Shown here one piece after another: positions 35,978-44,627 of a stretch of 64,000 bases of DNA; the first letter of the stretch is position 1, and each line of letters begins with the position of its first letter. A program made the translations under genes and the position numbers. The stretch spans positions 3,100,001-3,164,000 of the forward strand of contig NZ_CP118632.1 in assembly GCF_028993615.1 (NCBI RefSeq), given 5' to 3'. This DNA is from Herbaspirillum sp. WKF16 (GTDB lineage Bacteria > Pseudomonadota > Gammaproteobacteria > Burkholderiales > Burkholderiaceae_D). The notes below the pieces were generated by a model. That model was not told the DNA's origin. It was given only the letters and a program-made list of their open reading frames with translations, and ran no database searches.

Positions 35978-37249
35978 TTGAACAACAAAGACAACACCAC
36001 AGTTGCCTCCGCAGCCAGCAGTTTCACGCCCTACCAGAAGACCGTGGTCGGCCTGCTGGCCTTCCTGCAGTTCGCCGTCATCCTCGACTTCATGTTGATG
36101 TCCCCGCTGGGCGCAATGATCATGCCCGACATGAAGATCAGCGCCCAGCAGTTCGGCCTGGTGGTATCCGCCTACGCCTTCTCGGCCGGCATCTCCGGCT
36201 TGCTCACGGCCGGCTTCGCCGATCGCTTCGACCGCAAGCGCCTGCTGCTGTTCTTCTATGCCGGCTTCGTGGTCGGCACGCTGTGGTGCGGCATGGCGCA
36301 GAGCTTCGAAAGCCTGTTGATCGCGCGCATCGTGACCGGCCTGTTCGGCGGCGTGATCGGCTCCATCGTGCTGGCGATCTCGACCGACCTGTTCGCGCCG
36401 CAACTGCGCGGCCGCGTGATGGGCATCATCCAGACCGCCTTTGCCGCCAGCCAGGTGCTGGGCATCCCGATCGGCCTGTACCTGTCCAACAACTGGAACT
36501 GGCATGTGCCCTTCATCGCCATGGCGGCGCTGGGCCTGGCCGGCGGACTGGTGGTGACCTGGAAGATGCAGCCGGTGGATGGCCACCTGACCATCAAGCA
36601 GGAGCGCAGCGCCTTCGCGCACCTGCTGCATACCGTCACCGAGCCGCGTTACCTGACCGCGTTCGCCACCACGGCGCTGCTGATGACCGGCGGCTTCATG
36701 CTGATGCCCTTCTCCAGCGCCTACCTGGTCGGCAACCTGGGCATCGACCTGCACCACCTGCCGACGGTCTACATGATCACCGGCGTGTTCACCATCGGCT
36801 TCGGCCCGCTGATCGGCCGCGCGGCCGACAAGGTCGGCAAGTTCCGCGTGTTCATGTTCGGCGCCGTGCTCTCGATCATCATGGTGCTGATCTACACGCA
36901 CCTGGGCCCGGTCACGGTGCCGATGATCGTGCTGATCAACGCCGTGCTGTTCCTGGGCATCTTCTCGCGCATGATCCCGTTCCAGGCGCTGGTGTCGTCG
37001 GTTCCGGCGCAGACCCAGCGCGGCTCCTTCAACGCCATCAGCGCGTCGATCCAGCAGCTCTCGGGCGGCATCGCCTCGGTGATCGCCGGCCACATCGTCA
37101 CGCTCGGCCCGGACGGCAGGCTGGCCAACTTCGACGTGGTGGGCTACGTGATCGTCGGCACCACGCTGGCGGCGTCGGCGCTGGTGTGGCGGCTCAATCG
37201 GGATGTGCAGGTGCGTGCGGCACAAGCTGCTGCAGCAAAGGCCGCATAA
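35978..37249 (+). CDS. MFS transporter (probable drug/metabolite efflux)
   Basis: Inner-membrane major-facilitator protein, 423 residues, about 12 hydrophobic segments. The loop-2 motif appears as GFADRFDRKRLLLFF (between helices 2 and 3) and a second-half copy as GRAADKVGKFRVF. The N-terminal ILDFMLMSPLGAMIMPDMKIS places it in the DHA1-like, YfcJ/AraJ-like efflux group; substrate unknown. I chose TTG as start because AAGGAG lies five bases before it; there is no closer ATG and the open frame upstream reads through non-coding-like sequence. Followed by a strong terminator. Confidence 0.88.
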   Translation: MNNKDNTTVASAASSFTPYQKTVVGLLAFLQFAVILDFMLMSPLGAMIMPDMKISAQQFGLVVSAYAFSAGISGLLTAGFADRFDRKRLLLFFYAGFVVGTLWCGMAQSFESLLIARIVTGLFGGVIGSIVLAISTDLFAPQLRGRVMGIIQTAFAASQVLGIPIGLYLSNNWNWHVPFIAMAALGLAGGLVVTWKMQPVDGHLTIKQERSAFAHLLHTVTEPRYLTAFATTALLMTGGFMLMPFSSAYLVGNLGIDLHHLPTVYMITGVFTIGFGPLIGRAADKVGKFRVFMFGAVLSIIMVLIYTHLGPVTVPMIVLINAVLFLGIFSRMIPFQALVSSVPAQTQRGSFNAISASIQQLSGGIASVIAGHIVTLGPDGRLANFDVVGYVIVGTTLAASALVWRLNRDVQVRAAQAAAAKAA

Positions 37250-37261
37250 GCGTCCGGTAGC

Positions 37262-37302
37262 GAATGAAAAAAAGGCGGGCATCATGCCCGCCTTTTTCAT
37301 TC
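37262..37302 (+). terminator. Bidirectional terminator after the MFS gene
   Basis: Long stem AAAGGCGGGC-ATCAT-GCCCGCCTTT extended by GAATGAAAA / TTTTCATTC flanks, T runs on both strands. It lies between the MFS gene and the convergent XRE gene. Confidence 0.92.
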
Positions 37303-37328
37303 GCATCGCCTTCGCCTTTTCAGCATCG

Positions 37329-37745
37329 TCATCGCCGGTGCTTGCCCCTCTGGGTTTCGCGGGCCAGCTCCGCTGAATCCTGCGCGCGTCGCTTGGCAGA
37401 TCCCGCACGGGATATCTGCGCTATCCTCTTCACCACCTCCGTGAGCGCTGACTGGATTTCAGGATCGACCTTGCGGTAGGCGGCGATCAAATCGCCTTCG
37501 CCATTCGACGCCTCAATCACACTACGCCTTCCGCTCAGGACATAAGGAACATCGAGGCCGATCTCAGCGATCCGATGGAGGTAGTAAGCATCGGGGCCGG
37601 TCTCGCCTAGTTCGTATTTGATCTGCGTGCGCGCTGTCATTTCGAAGCGCTCGGCCACCGCCATCTGTGTGTGACCACAGCGATTGCGCTCCTCAGCCAA
37701 GCGCTCGCCAAGTTCTTTCAAATATTCACTTTTGTTCGATGTCAT
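37329..37745 (-). CDS. XRE-family helix-turn-helix regulator
   Basis: 138 residues from the ATG giving MTSNKSEYLKELG; an ATG four codons upstream has a purine-rich tract touching it and is less likely. HTH domain (6-62) with GHTQMAVAERFEMTARTQIKYELGETGPDAYYL and DVPYVLSGRR after it, a layout common in prophage- and island-encoded repressors. The C-terminal third is basic (SAKRRAQDSAELARETQRGKHRR region). The gene is less GC-rich than its neighbours and is divergent from a small broken ORF, suggesting a remnant of acquired DNA. Confidence 0.82.
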   Translation of the reverse strand: MTSNKSEYLKELGERLAEERNRCGHTQMAVAERFEMTARTQIKYELGETGPDAYYLHRIAEIGLDVPYVLSGRRSVIEASNGEGDLIAAYRKVDPEIQSALTEVVKRIAQISRAGSAKRRAQDSAELARETQRGKHRR

Positions 37746-37800
37746 ATGAACAAGCATCCCCTTAGAATCAAGCTATCACTTTGCTGAAGGAATGCATGTT

Positions 37801-38006
37801 ATGGCACCGAAGGAAGAGATCGAGCGCACACCTCGAAATGTCTACGCACGTCTAGTACATTTTCGACTGTCGGAAAGCGACTGGAAGCCAACTTCCTGGC
37901 CGCCGACACCTACCGCTCCCGCGCCCTGTTTCTTCGCCTCATGTATTTGCGAGGATTGAGAGCGTACAAGATCCAGCTCCTCAAAGAGCTGATCGATGCA
38001 CAGTGA
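37801..38006 (+). pseudogene. Small frameshifted ORF beside the XRE regulator
   Basis: Not recognised. From an ATG with AAGGA nine bases upstream, frame 1 gives MAPKEEIERTPRNVYARLVHFRL then an unconvincing tail and stop after 52 codons. The other frame (one base back) reads KRLEANFLAADTYRSRALFL followed by RLMYLRGLRAYKIQ and stops at the end of the feature, which looks like a real amphipathic C-terminus. A one-base deletion near 37870-37885 would join them into a protein of about 68 residues. Divergent from the XRE gene. Either a decayed gene or a sequencing error. Confidence 0.35.
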
Positions 38007-38017
38007 ACGCCCAGGTT

Positions 38018-38833
38018 CTATGACCGCGGAAAATGCTTCTGCAGGAAGCGGGCCACCGTCTCTAACACCAGCTCCGGTTTCTCCCGATGTGGGACATGGC
38101 CACAGCCCTCAAACATCACATACTCCCCCTGCCCTTCGAAAGCCCGCGGCAAGTTCGCGATCATCTTCGGATGCAGTTCCGAGCCGAACTCGTCCCGGTC
38201 GCCATGCATCGCCAGCACCGGGCATTTCACCCTGCGCAAGTCGTCTTCCAGTGACCAATTTGCGAACTCCGGCGAGAGCCAGGTTTCGGTCCAGGCATCG
38301 AGCACCCACTGCGCCTTCTCCAGGTCGCTGCCGTGGTATTTCGCCAGCCGCGCCAGCTGCGCCGGATCTTCGAAGTTCTTCCCGGCGGCGCGTATGCCGT
38401 CCAGCGTGCGGTCTTCGACAAAGGCTTGCGCGGACTCGGTGATCACTGCGGCGATGCGGTCGGGGAATTGCGCGGCGGCGACAATGGCCATGCCGCCGCC
38501 GACGCTGTGGCCGAAGAGGATGGCGCGTTCGATATCAAGATCGTCCAGCAGTGGCAACAGCGCGGCGCCGGCTTCATCGCGAATGAAACTCTGCTCTATC
38601 GACGCGCGCCGCGCCGCCGAGCGGCCGAAACCGGAACGATCATAGGCAATCACCTGCCTGCCGGAGCCGCTCGCCAGCCGCTGTGGAAGATCGCGCCACA
38701 ACTCCACCGCGCCGAGCGAGTCGTGTAGCAGGACCAGGGGCATGCGCACCATTCCCGATATTGAGGCATTCCACAAGCATGCGTGAAGCTGCCGTCCGTT
38801 CGCATCGGCCAGTTGCCGCGTCGTCGAATCCAT
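38018..38833 (-). CDS. Alpha/beta hydrolase
   Basis: 271-residue cytoplasmic hydrolase, no signal peptide. Nucleophile elbow FGHSVGGG with S110, acid D212 or D214 in HGDRDEF, and H246 in GCGHVPHRE complete the triad; the oxyanion segment reads LLHDSLG (HD rather than the common HG). Of two close ATG codons I took the one giving MDSTTRQLA, with GAGG six bases before it. Substrate unknown; sequence suits the ester/haloperoxidase-like group. Its stop lies just past the small frameshifted ORF on the other strand. Confidence 0.87.
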   Translation of the reverse strand: MDSTTRQLADANGRQLHACLWNASISGMVRMPLVLLHDSLGAVELWRDLPQRLASGSGRQVIAYDRSGFGRSAARRASIEQSFIRDEAGAALLPLLDDLDIERAILFGHSVGGGMAIVAAAQFPDRIAAVITESAQAFVEDRTLDGIRAAGKNFEDPAQLARLAKYHGSDLEKAQWVLDAWTETWLSPEFANWSLEDDLRRVKCPVLAMHGDRDEFGSELHPKMIANLPRAFEGQGEYVMFEGCGHVPHREKPELVLETVARFLQKHFPRS

Positions 38834-38931
38834 GCTCATCCTCAAAGAAAACTGTGATCATTGTGCATCAGGGGCGACAGGCGGAATGTCGCGCGCGACA
38901 CAATCGCCATGAAAAACCGACGGCACAAAAG

Positions 38932-38956
38932 AAAAGGCGCACCCGAGGGTGCGCCT
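38932..38956 (-). terminator. Terminator of the branched-chain amino acid transporter operon
   Basis: AAGGCGCACCC-GA-GGGTGCGCCTT, eleven-base arms, followed on the minus strand by CTTTTCTTTT. About 120 bp past the livF stop. The intervening stretch holds no gene I can support. Confidence 0.85.
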
Positions 38957-39075
38957 TAATCAGCATTCAAGAGGTATGTCTCCCCCTTAATATACCCGAC
39001 ACGCTGTCAGCCGAGGCGACGTGCGAGCCGGTGTATCTTGAAGAGCGCATACGCTGATGCTTCACTACGTCGCCA

Positions 39076-39804
39076 TCAGTGATGCGCGCCGCCACCGAGG
39101 TAGGCGGCTTGCACCGCCGGGTCGTTTTGCAACTTGTCGGCGGGGCCATGTACAGAGATCTTGCCATTCTCCAACACATAGCCGTAATCCGCAACATTCA
39201 GCGCAGCGGCGGCGAATTGCTCAACAAGCAACATTGTCACGCCCTGCTCCTTCAGGCGCGAGATGATGCGGAAAACTTCTTCCACCAGGATGGGCGCCAG
39301 GCCCATCGACGGTTCGTCGAGCAGGATCACTTCAGGGTTCAACATCACGGCGCGCGCCATGGCGAGCATCTGCTGTTCGCCGCCGGAGAGCGTGCCGGCC
39401 AATTGCGTCTGCCGCTCCTTCAGGCGCGGGAAAAGCTCCAGCGCGCGCTCCAGGTCGTGGGCGATGTCGCCCTTGGGACGGGCCCGGGTGAAGCGCGGGA
39501 AGGCGCCCAGGAGCAGGTTGTCGGTAACGCTCATCGTGGCGAATACGCGACGGCCTTCGGGCGAGTGCGCCAGGCCGAAACGCGCGATCCGGTGCGAGTC
39601 CAGGCCGGTGATGTTCTTGCCGCCCAGGGTGACTTCGCCGCCCTTGGGCTTGATCATGCCGGAGATGGCGCGCATGGTGGTGGTCTTGCCGGCGCCGTTG
39701 GAGCCGATCAGGGTCACGACCTTGCCCTTGGGGACGTCCATCGAAATGCCATGCAGCACTTCGACCTTGCCGTAGGCGGCGTGCAGGTTGGAGATGGTCA
39801 GCAT
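39076..39804 (-). CDS. livF: Branched-chain amino acid ABC transporter ATPase LivF
   Basis: 242 residues, second ATPase of a HAAT-family importer. Walker A GSNGAGKTT, Q-loop region, signature LSGGEQQMLAMARAVMLNP, Walker B VILLDEPSMGL and the switch His in MLLVEQFA (Gln-containing variant usual for LivF). Ends with the family's typical AYLGG. Begins 2 bp after the LivMG stop in the same operon. Confidence 0.94.
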   Translation of the reverse strand: MLTISNLHAAYGKVEVLHGISMDVPKGKVVTLIGSNGAGKTTTMRAISGMIKPKGGEVTLGGKNITGLDSHRIARFGLAHSPEGRRVFATMSVTDNLLLGAFPRFTRARPKGDIAHDLERALELFPRLKERQTQLAGTLSGGEQQMLAMARAVMLNPEVILLDEPSMGLAPILVEEVFRIISRLKEQGVTMLLVEQFAAAALNVADYGYVLENGKISVHGPADKLQNDPAVQAAYLGGGAHH

Positions 39805-39806
39805 GT

Positions 39807-41774
39807 TCAGGCTCCCGCGGTGCTTGGGTTGTTGTCAGGGGCATCGCCCGCGCTGCCGCCCAGGTAGGCCTCGATGACCTTGGGGTCGGCCTGCACCTGG
39901 GCCGGCTTTCCTTCGGCGATCTTCTGGCCGAAGTCGAGCACGGTGACGGTGTCGCAGATCGACATGACCACGTCCATGTGGTGCTCGATCAGGATGATGG
40001 TGATGCCCGCTTCGCGGATCTTGCGGATGATGGCGACCAGCTCCTTGATGTCGGGCGCGGTCAGGCCGGCGGCCGGCTCGTCCAGCAGCAAGAGGCTGGG
40101 GTTCAGGCCCAGCGCGCGGCCGATTTCCAGCAGGCGCTGCTTGCCGTACGGCAGGTTGCGCGCCTCTTCGTTGGCCAGGTCGGCCAGGCCGATGAACTCG
40201 AGGATGGCGGCGGCGCGTTCGCGCGCCTGGCGTTCCTCGCGCGCATAGCGCGGCGTGTTGACCATGACGTCGACCACGTTGCTGGCGAAGGTGTGGTGCA
40301 GGCCGACCAGCACGTTCTCGGTGGCGCTCATCTCGCCGAACAGCTGCACGTTCTGGAAGGTGCGCGCCACGCCGCCCAGGGCGATGGTCGAAGGCGTGCT
40401 GCCGGAGATCTGGCGGCCGTCGTACTCCACGGCGCCGTCGGTCGGACGGTAGATGCCGGTGAGCACGTTCATCATGGTGCTCTTGCCGGAACCGTTGGGG
40501 CCGATCAGGCCGTGCACGGTGCCCTTCTTCACATCCAGGTCGACGCGGTTCAGCGCCTTCAGGCCGCCGAACTGCATCAGGATCTGGTTGACCTTCAGCA
40601 GGGTCGCGCCTTCGTCCTTGACCGAGTCGGTGGTGATGACGGCGCGTTCCTTGTCGCCGGCGATCTGCTGGGCGACCGGCACATGCTTGGTCAGCACGCG
40701 GCCGAACAGGCTGCGGCAGAAGCCGACGATGCCGTCCTGCAGGTAGTAGACGACGAACAGCGTCATCAGGCCGAAGATGGTCAGGCGCCAGTCGGTGATG
40801 TTCTCCAGCTGGTAGGAGAACGCCGCCATGGCGACGGTGGCCACCACCGGCACGGCGATGCCGCGCACGGTCTTGGCTTTCTTGATCACCGCGACCGCGG
40901 AACCGGCCACCACGATCACGGCCAGCACGGTCGCGATCTGGCGGAACAGTTCGATGTCCGACAGCAGGCTGGGCAACATGACCACGATCAGCGCGCCGAT
41001 CAGCGAACCGATGCGCGACTTGCGGCCGCCCATGATCACCGCCAGCAGGAACAGGATGGTCAGTTCGAAGTTGTAGGTATTGGGCGAGATGTACTCTTCC
41101 GAATACGCATACAGCGCGCCGGACAGGCCGGCCAGCGCGGCGCTGATGATGAAGGCGTAGACCTTGTAGCGGTACACCGACACGCCCATGCAGTCCGATG
41201 CGATCGGGCTGTCGCGCAGCGCCTGGAAGGCGCGGCCGAGGTTGGACTTGAGGATGCGGTGGACCACGCCCATGGCCAGCACGGTGAGGATGGCCACCAG
41301 ATAGAAGAACTGGACCTCGGTCATCTTGGCGCCGTCGATCATCGGCTTGGCGACCTTGATGCCGAGCGGGCCTTCGGTGAGGAAGGTCATCTCGTTGATC
41401 AGGATCTGGATGATGGTGCCGAAGGCCAGCGTCACCATCGCCAGGTAGGGGCCGGTGACGCGCAGCGCGGGCAGCGCGAGGATGGCGCCGAACACGGCGG
41501 TGATGGCGATGGCGGCCGGGATGGTGACCACGATCGGCATGCCGAGCTTGAAGAACAGCACGCCCGCGACATAGGAGCCGATGCCGAACAGACCGGCATG
41601 GCCCAGCGAGACCTGGCCGGTGTAGCCGACCACGATGTCCAGCCCGAACAGCAGGATGGCGTAAATGAGGATGGTTTCGATCAGGTGCAGATAATACGGA
41701 TTGTGCACCACCAGGGGAATGCCGCCGAGCGCGGCGATGCCCAGCAACGAGAGCAGCAGGATTTTCTTGTTCAT
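39807..41774 (-). CDS. Fused branched-chain amino acid permease-ATPase (LivM-LivG)
   Basis: 655 residues joining two usual subunits. Residues 1-340 are a LivM permease with about ten membrane segments and the conserved GYTGQVSLGHAGLFGIGSY and ALRDSPIASDCMGV; 395-640 are a LivG ATPase with Walker A GPNGSGKSTMMN, the divergent signature NLPYGKQRLLEIGRAL and Walker B LLLLDEPAAGL. Between them lie further hydrophobic segments (about 300-345) and a soluble linker. Fusions of this type occur in Burkholderiales. One polypeptide would fix permease and ATPase at 1:1. Confidence 0.93.
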   Translation of the reverse strand: MNKKILLLSLLGIAALGGIPLVVHNPYYLHLIETILIYAILLFGLDIVVGYTGQVSLGHAGLFGIGSYVAGVLFFKLGMPIVVTIPAAIAITAVFGAILALPALRVTGPYLAMVTLAFGTIIQILINEMTFLTEGPLGIKVAKPMIDGAKMTEVQFFYLVAILTVLAMGVVHRILKSNLGRAFQALRDSPIASDCMGVSVYRYKVYAFIISAALAGLSGALYAYSEEYISPNTYNFELTILFLLAVIMGGRKSRIGSLIGALIVVMLPSLLSDIELFRQIATVLAVIVVAGSAVAVIKKAKTVRGIAVPVVATVAMAAFSYQLENITDWRLTIFGLMTLFVVYYLQDGIVGFCRSLFGRVLTKHVPVAQQIAGDKERAVITTDSVKDEGATLLKVNQILMQFGGLKALNRVDLDVKKGTVHGLIGPNGSGKSTMMNVLTGIYRPTDGAVEYDGRQISGSTPSTIALGGVARTFQNVQLFGEMSATENVLVGLHHTFASNVVDVMVNTPRYAREERQARERAAAILEFIGLADLANEEARNLPYGKQRLLEIGRALGLNPSLLLLDEPAAGLTAPDIKELVAIIRKIREAGITIILIEHHMDVVMSICDTVTVLDFGQKIAEGKPAQVQADPKVIEAYLGGSAGDAPDNNPSTAGA

Positions 41775-41778
41775 CGCA

Positions 41779-42669
41779 TCAGACCTTCTTGATCGCAGTT
41801 TTGCCGAACAGGCCTGCAGGTTTCACGGCCAGCACCAGGAGCAGCAGCAGCAAGCCGGGAACTTCCTTGTAGCCGGTGGAGATGTAGAAGCCGGTGACGG
41901 TCTCGGCAATGCCCAGGATCAGGCCGCCGACGATGGCGCCCATGCCCGAGGTCAGGCCGCCGATGATGGCGACCGCGAAGGCCTTCAGGCCCAGCGCCGC
42001 GCCCATGGTGGCGCCGGTCAGCGTCAGCGGCGCCACCAGCACGCCGGCGAACGCCGCAGTGGCCGACGACAGCGCATAGGAGAAGGTGATCACCATGCTG
42101 GTGTTGATGCCCATCAGGCCGGCGGCGTCGCGGTCGTTGGAGGTGGCGACCACGGCCTTGCCGTAGATGGACTTGCGGTTGAACAGTTCGACCGCGGCCA
42201 TGATCAGCAAGGCGCCGATCACCACCAGCACCTGCATCGGCTGCACGTTGGCGCCGAAGATCTGGAACGGCGTGCCGGAGATCGGCATGGGGAAAGGCAG
42301 GTCGTCCTTGCCCCAGATGTTCTCGGCGACGTTCTTGAAGATGATGGCCAGCGCGATGGTGGACATGATCCAGCCGAATTCGGACTTGATCTTGATGGCC
42401 GGTCGCACACCGATCCATTCGACGAACATGCCTTGCAGCGCGCCGAAGACGAGGACGATGGGGATCATCAGCCAGTAGTTCAGGTAAGGTCCGCCGTGGA
42501 TGTTGCCGACCACGGAGAGGCCGACCAGCGCGCCCAGCATCAGGGCTTCGCCCTGGCCGAAGTTCAGCGTGCCGGAAGTGGCGAAGGTAAGTTGGTAACC
42601 GAAGGCGATCACGGCATAGATCATGCCGAGCGCGATGCCGGAAAAGACCAGCTGTAACAGGATATCCAT
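41779..42669 (-). CDS. livH: Branched-chain amino acid permease LivH
   Basis: 296 residues, about eight membrane helices. Conserved N-terminus LLQLVFSGIALGMIYAVIAFGY, GTLNFGQGEALMLGA, and the EAA-like loop RAAGLMGINTSMVI; ends in a positively charged KTAIKKV. I chose the ATG giving MDILLQLVF; a TTG four codons earlier is the only alternative. GGGAAA precedes it. The gene follows the binding-protein gene across a 190-bp spacer with a terminator. Confidence 0.94.
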   Translation of the reverse strand: MDILLQLVFSGIALGMIYAVIAFGYQLTFATSGTLNFGQGEALMLGALVGLSVVGNIHGGPYLNYWLMIPIVLVFGALQGMFVEWIGVRPAIKIKSEFGWIMSTIALAIIFKNVAENIWGKDDLPFPMPISGTPFQIFGANVQPMQVLVVIGALLIMAAVELFNRKSIYGKAVVATSNDRDAAGLMGINTSMVITFSYALSSATAAFAGVLVAPLTLTGATMGAALGLKAFAVAIIGGLTSGMGAIVGGLILGIAETVTGFYISTGYKEVPGLLLLLLVLAVKPAGLFGKTAIKKV

Positions 42670-42782
42670 TGTATTTCCCAAGAAGCGGCTACCGCCGGGT
42701 GGCGGAGTTGACCTGCGCGAAGCGGGCGGCGCGAGGCGACGACTGCGGCCGCGCCGTTACCAATCCGTCAACAGATCGTGTG

Positions 42783-42817
42783 AAAAAGGCCAGTCCCCGG
42801 ATCGCAAGGACTGGCCT
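42783..42817 (-). terminator. Internal terminator between binding-protein gene and livH
   Basis: AGGCCAGTCC / GGACTGGCCT with an eleven-base loop and TTTTT on the minus strand. Within the operon it would let most transcripts end after the binding-protein gene, so that it is made in excess of permease and ATPase. Confidence 0.85.
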
Positions 42818-42858
42818 CTTCGACTATCGACTACTGTTCGTGCTGAAGCAGTTGCTGA

Positions 42859-44010
42859 TTATTTGCCGAGGACGACGCGGCCGTTGCGCACTTCGCCCAT
42901 CACGACGCTGCCGGCCTTGATGGCTTCGTGGTCGTCACGGGTGAACGGCTTGTCATAGGTGGTGACCACGCCTTCGACCTTGGTGTTCAGGCTTTCCAGC
43001 GCTGCGCGGACCTTGTCGCCGTCGGTGGTGCCGGCTTGCTTGATGGCGGCGGCCAGCAGCAGGATGGAGTCATAGCCCTGGGCGGCGGACACGGCCGACG
43101 GCATGCGATCGATCTTGTAGGCCTTTTGATAGGCTTCGATGAAGGCCTTGCGCTTGGGGGTATTGCCGTCCTGGATGAAGGTCTGCGGCATGCGGGCGCC
43201 GTTGCCGTTCTTGCCGGAGTTGTCGATGAAGTTGCCCATCGACAGCGGCCAGCTGCCGATGATGGGCACGTGCCAGTTCAGCTTCTCCATGCCGTTGGCG
43301 ATCTGCGCCAGCTCGGGGCCGATGCCGTAGGTCAGCACCACCTGCGCGCCGCCCTGCTTGGACTTGAGCAGCTGGGCGGTCATGTCGACGTCCTTCAGGT
43401 TGTACTTCTCGACGGCGACCGGGGTGATCTTCTTGGCGGCCAGGGCCTTTTCCAGGTCTTCGCGGCCGAGCTGGCCGTAGTTGGTGGAGTCGGCCAGGAT
43501 CGCGACCTTGGTGTACTTCTGCTTGTCGATGGCTTCATCGGCCAGCATCTTGGCCTGGATCGCATCGTTGGCCGAGGTGCGGAAGATGTAGTTGTCCTTG
43601 TCCTTCTCGAACTGCTTGGTCACCACGGTGCCGGTGGCGACGTTGGTGATGACGGGGATCTTGGCTTCCTGGTAGAAGCGCTGCGACGCCAGCGCCACGC
43701 CGGTGTTGGCGTAGCCGACGGTGGCCACCACCTTTTCCTTGTTGATCAGTTCCTGGGCGATCTGCACGCCGCGCTCGTTCTTGGCTTCATCGTCGCGCTC
43801 GACGATCTGCAGCTGGCGGCCCAGCACGCCGCCGGCGGCGTTGATCTCGGCGACGGCCAGCTTGACGCCGTCGCGCATGGAAACGCCCATGGGGGCGGAG
43901 CCGCCGGTGTAGGGACCGGAAACGCCGATCTTGATGGGGTCTGCGGCTTGCGACGACATTGCGAACGTCATCAATGCGGCGGCTACCAAGGCTTGGGTCT
44001 TGTATGTCAT
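42859..44010 (-). CDS. Branched-chain amino acid-type substrate-binding protein
   Basis: Periplasmic receptor of the importer, 383 residues. Signal peptide with cleavage after SQA (residue 22), mature start ADPIKIGVSGPYTGGSAPMG. Type I periplasmic fold, with VGYANTGVALASQRFYQE and ILADSTNYGQLGREDLEKAL from the two lobes. GGAGGAAGAC gives a strong ribosome binding site. First gene of a four-gene HAAT operon; the fusion LivMG and LivF/H complete it. The exact amino acid or other ligand cannot be assigned. Confidence 0.93.
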   Translation of the reverse strand: MTYKTQALVAAALMTFAMSSQAADPIKIGVSGPYTGGSAPMGVSMRDGVKLAVAEINAAGGVLGRQLQIVERDDEAKNERGVQIAQELINKEKVVATVGYANTGVALASQRFYQEAKIPVITNVATGTVVTKQFEKDKDNYIFRTSANDAIQAKMLADEAIDKQKYTKVAILADSTNYGQLGREDLEKALAAKKITPVAVEKYNLKDVDMTAQLLKSKQGGAQVVLTYGIGPELAQIANGMEKLNWHVPIIGSWPLSMGNFIDNSGKNGNGARMPQTFIQDGNTPKRKAFIEAYQKAYKIDRMPSAVSAAQGYDSILLLAAAIKQAGTTDGDKVRAALESLNTKVEGVVTTYDKPFTRDDHEAIKAGSVVMGEVRNGRVVLGK

Positions 44011-44070
44011 GTCTTCCTCCAGGATTTAATTGTCGGCTAGCACATCGGTTGGCGGGCTTAGCTCTGTTTG

Positions 44071-44096
44071 GAATCCGCTTCATCGTGAAGCGGGTT
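44071..44096 (-). promoter_or_regulatory. Leader hairpin upstream of the binding-protein gene
   Basis: Near-perfect inverted repeat: arms of about 12 bases (GAATCCGCTTCA / TGAAGCGGGTTC, one wobble) with a three-base loop, about 60 bp before the gene start. No T run. Either a leader stem controlling translation or stability, or an operator. Confidence 0.45.
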
Positions 44097-44171
44097 CTGC
44101 TCCCTCCGCTCTTCTGGCGGATCTTGCAGGGAGTGTCGGGCCGATTCTGTCGCAGTTTCCTTTCGCAAAGC

Positions 44172-44627
44172 TTACAACTTTGTCAGGAGCTGTCGCAGCG
44201 AATCGGGCAGCGCTGTTGATTTTTCCTTCTTGAAATCGACCCAGACGATTTTTGCACCGCCATCAGCATAAATGATCTGCTGGTCGGCAGCGTCGCGGAT
44301 GACATACGTAGTTTCCACACTCGTGCGCCCCATCTGCCCGGCGAACATCTCGATCGAGATGCTGGCCGGATACTTCATCTGGCGCCGGAAGTTGCAGTGC
44401 GCATTGACGATCACCGGCCCTTGGTCGGCGGCGACCGTGGGGCCGAAGGCGTCCTCCAGCCATTCGATGCGGCACTGCTCCATGAAGCGGAAGTAGACGG
44501 TGTTGTTGACGTGGCCGAGCGCGTCCATGTCGCCCCAGCGTATGGTCTGCCGGGAAACGTGCAGCAGCTTTTGCTCCAGATGTCCGTTCTGCTGCGCATT
44601 GGCGTTGTTGTCGGGGTGGCTGCTCAT
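44172..44627 (-). CDS. Acyl-CoA thioesterase (4HBT / YbgC-like)
   Basis: 151-residue hot-dog thioesterase. After a Gln/Asn-rich stretch (1-20), the domain holds the catalytic-Asp segment IRWGDMDALGHVNNTVYF (D33/D35), where 4HBT enzymes have the acidic residue that activates water. It presumably hydrolyses short- or medium-chain acyl-CoA. On the minus strand 161 bp upstream of the transporter operon but not clearly cotranscribed with it. Ribosome binding site GAGAGGA. Confidence 0.88.
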   Translation of the reverse strand: MSSHPDNNANAQQNGHLEQKLLHVSRQTIRWGDMDALGHVNNTVYFRFMEQCRIEWLEDAFGPTVAADQGPVIVNAHCNFRRQMKYPASISIEMFAGQMGRTSVETTYVIRDAADQQIIYADGGAKIVWVDFKKEKSTALPDSLRQLLTKL

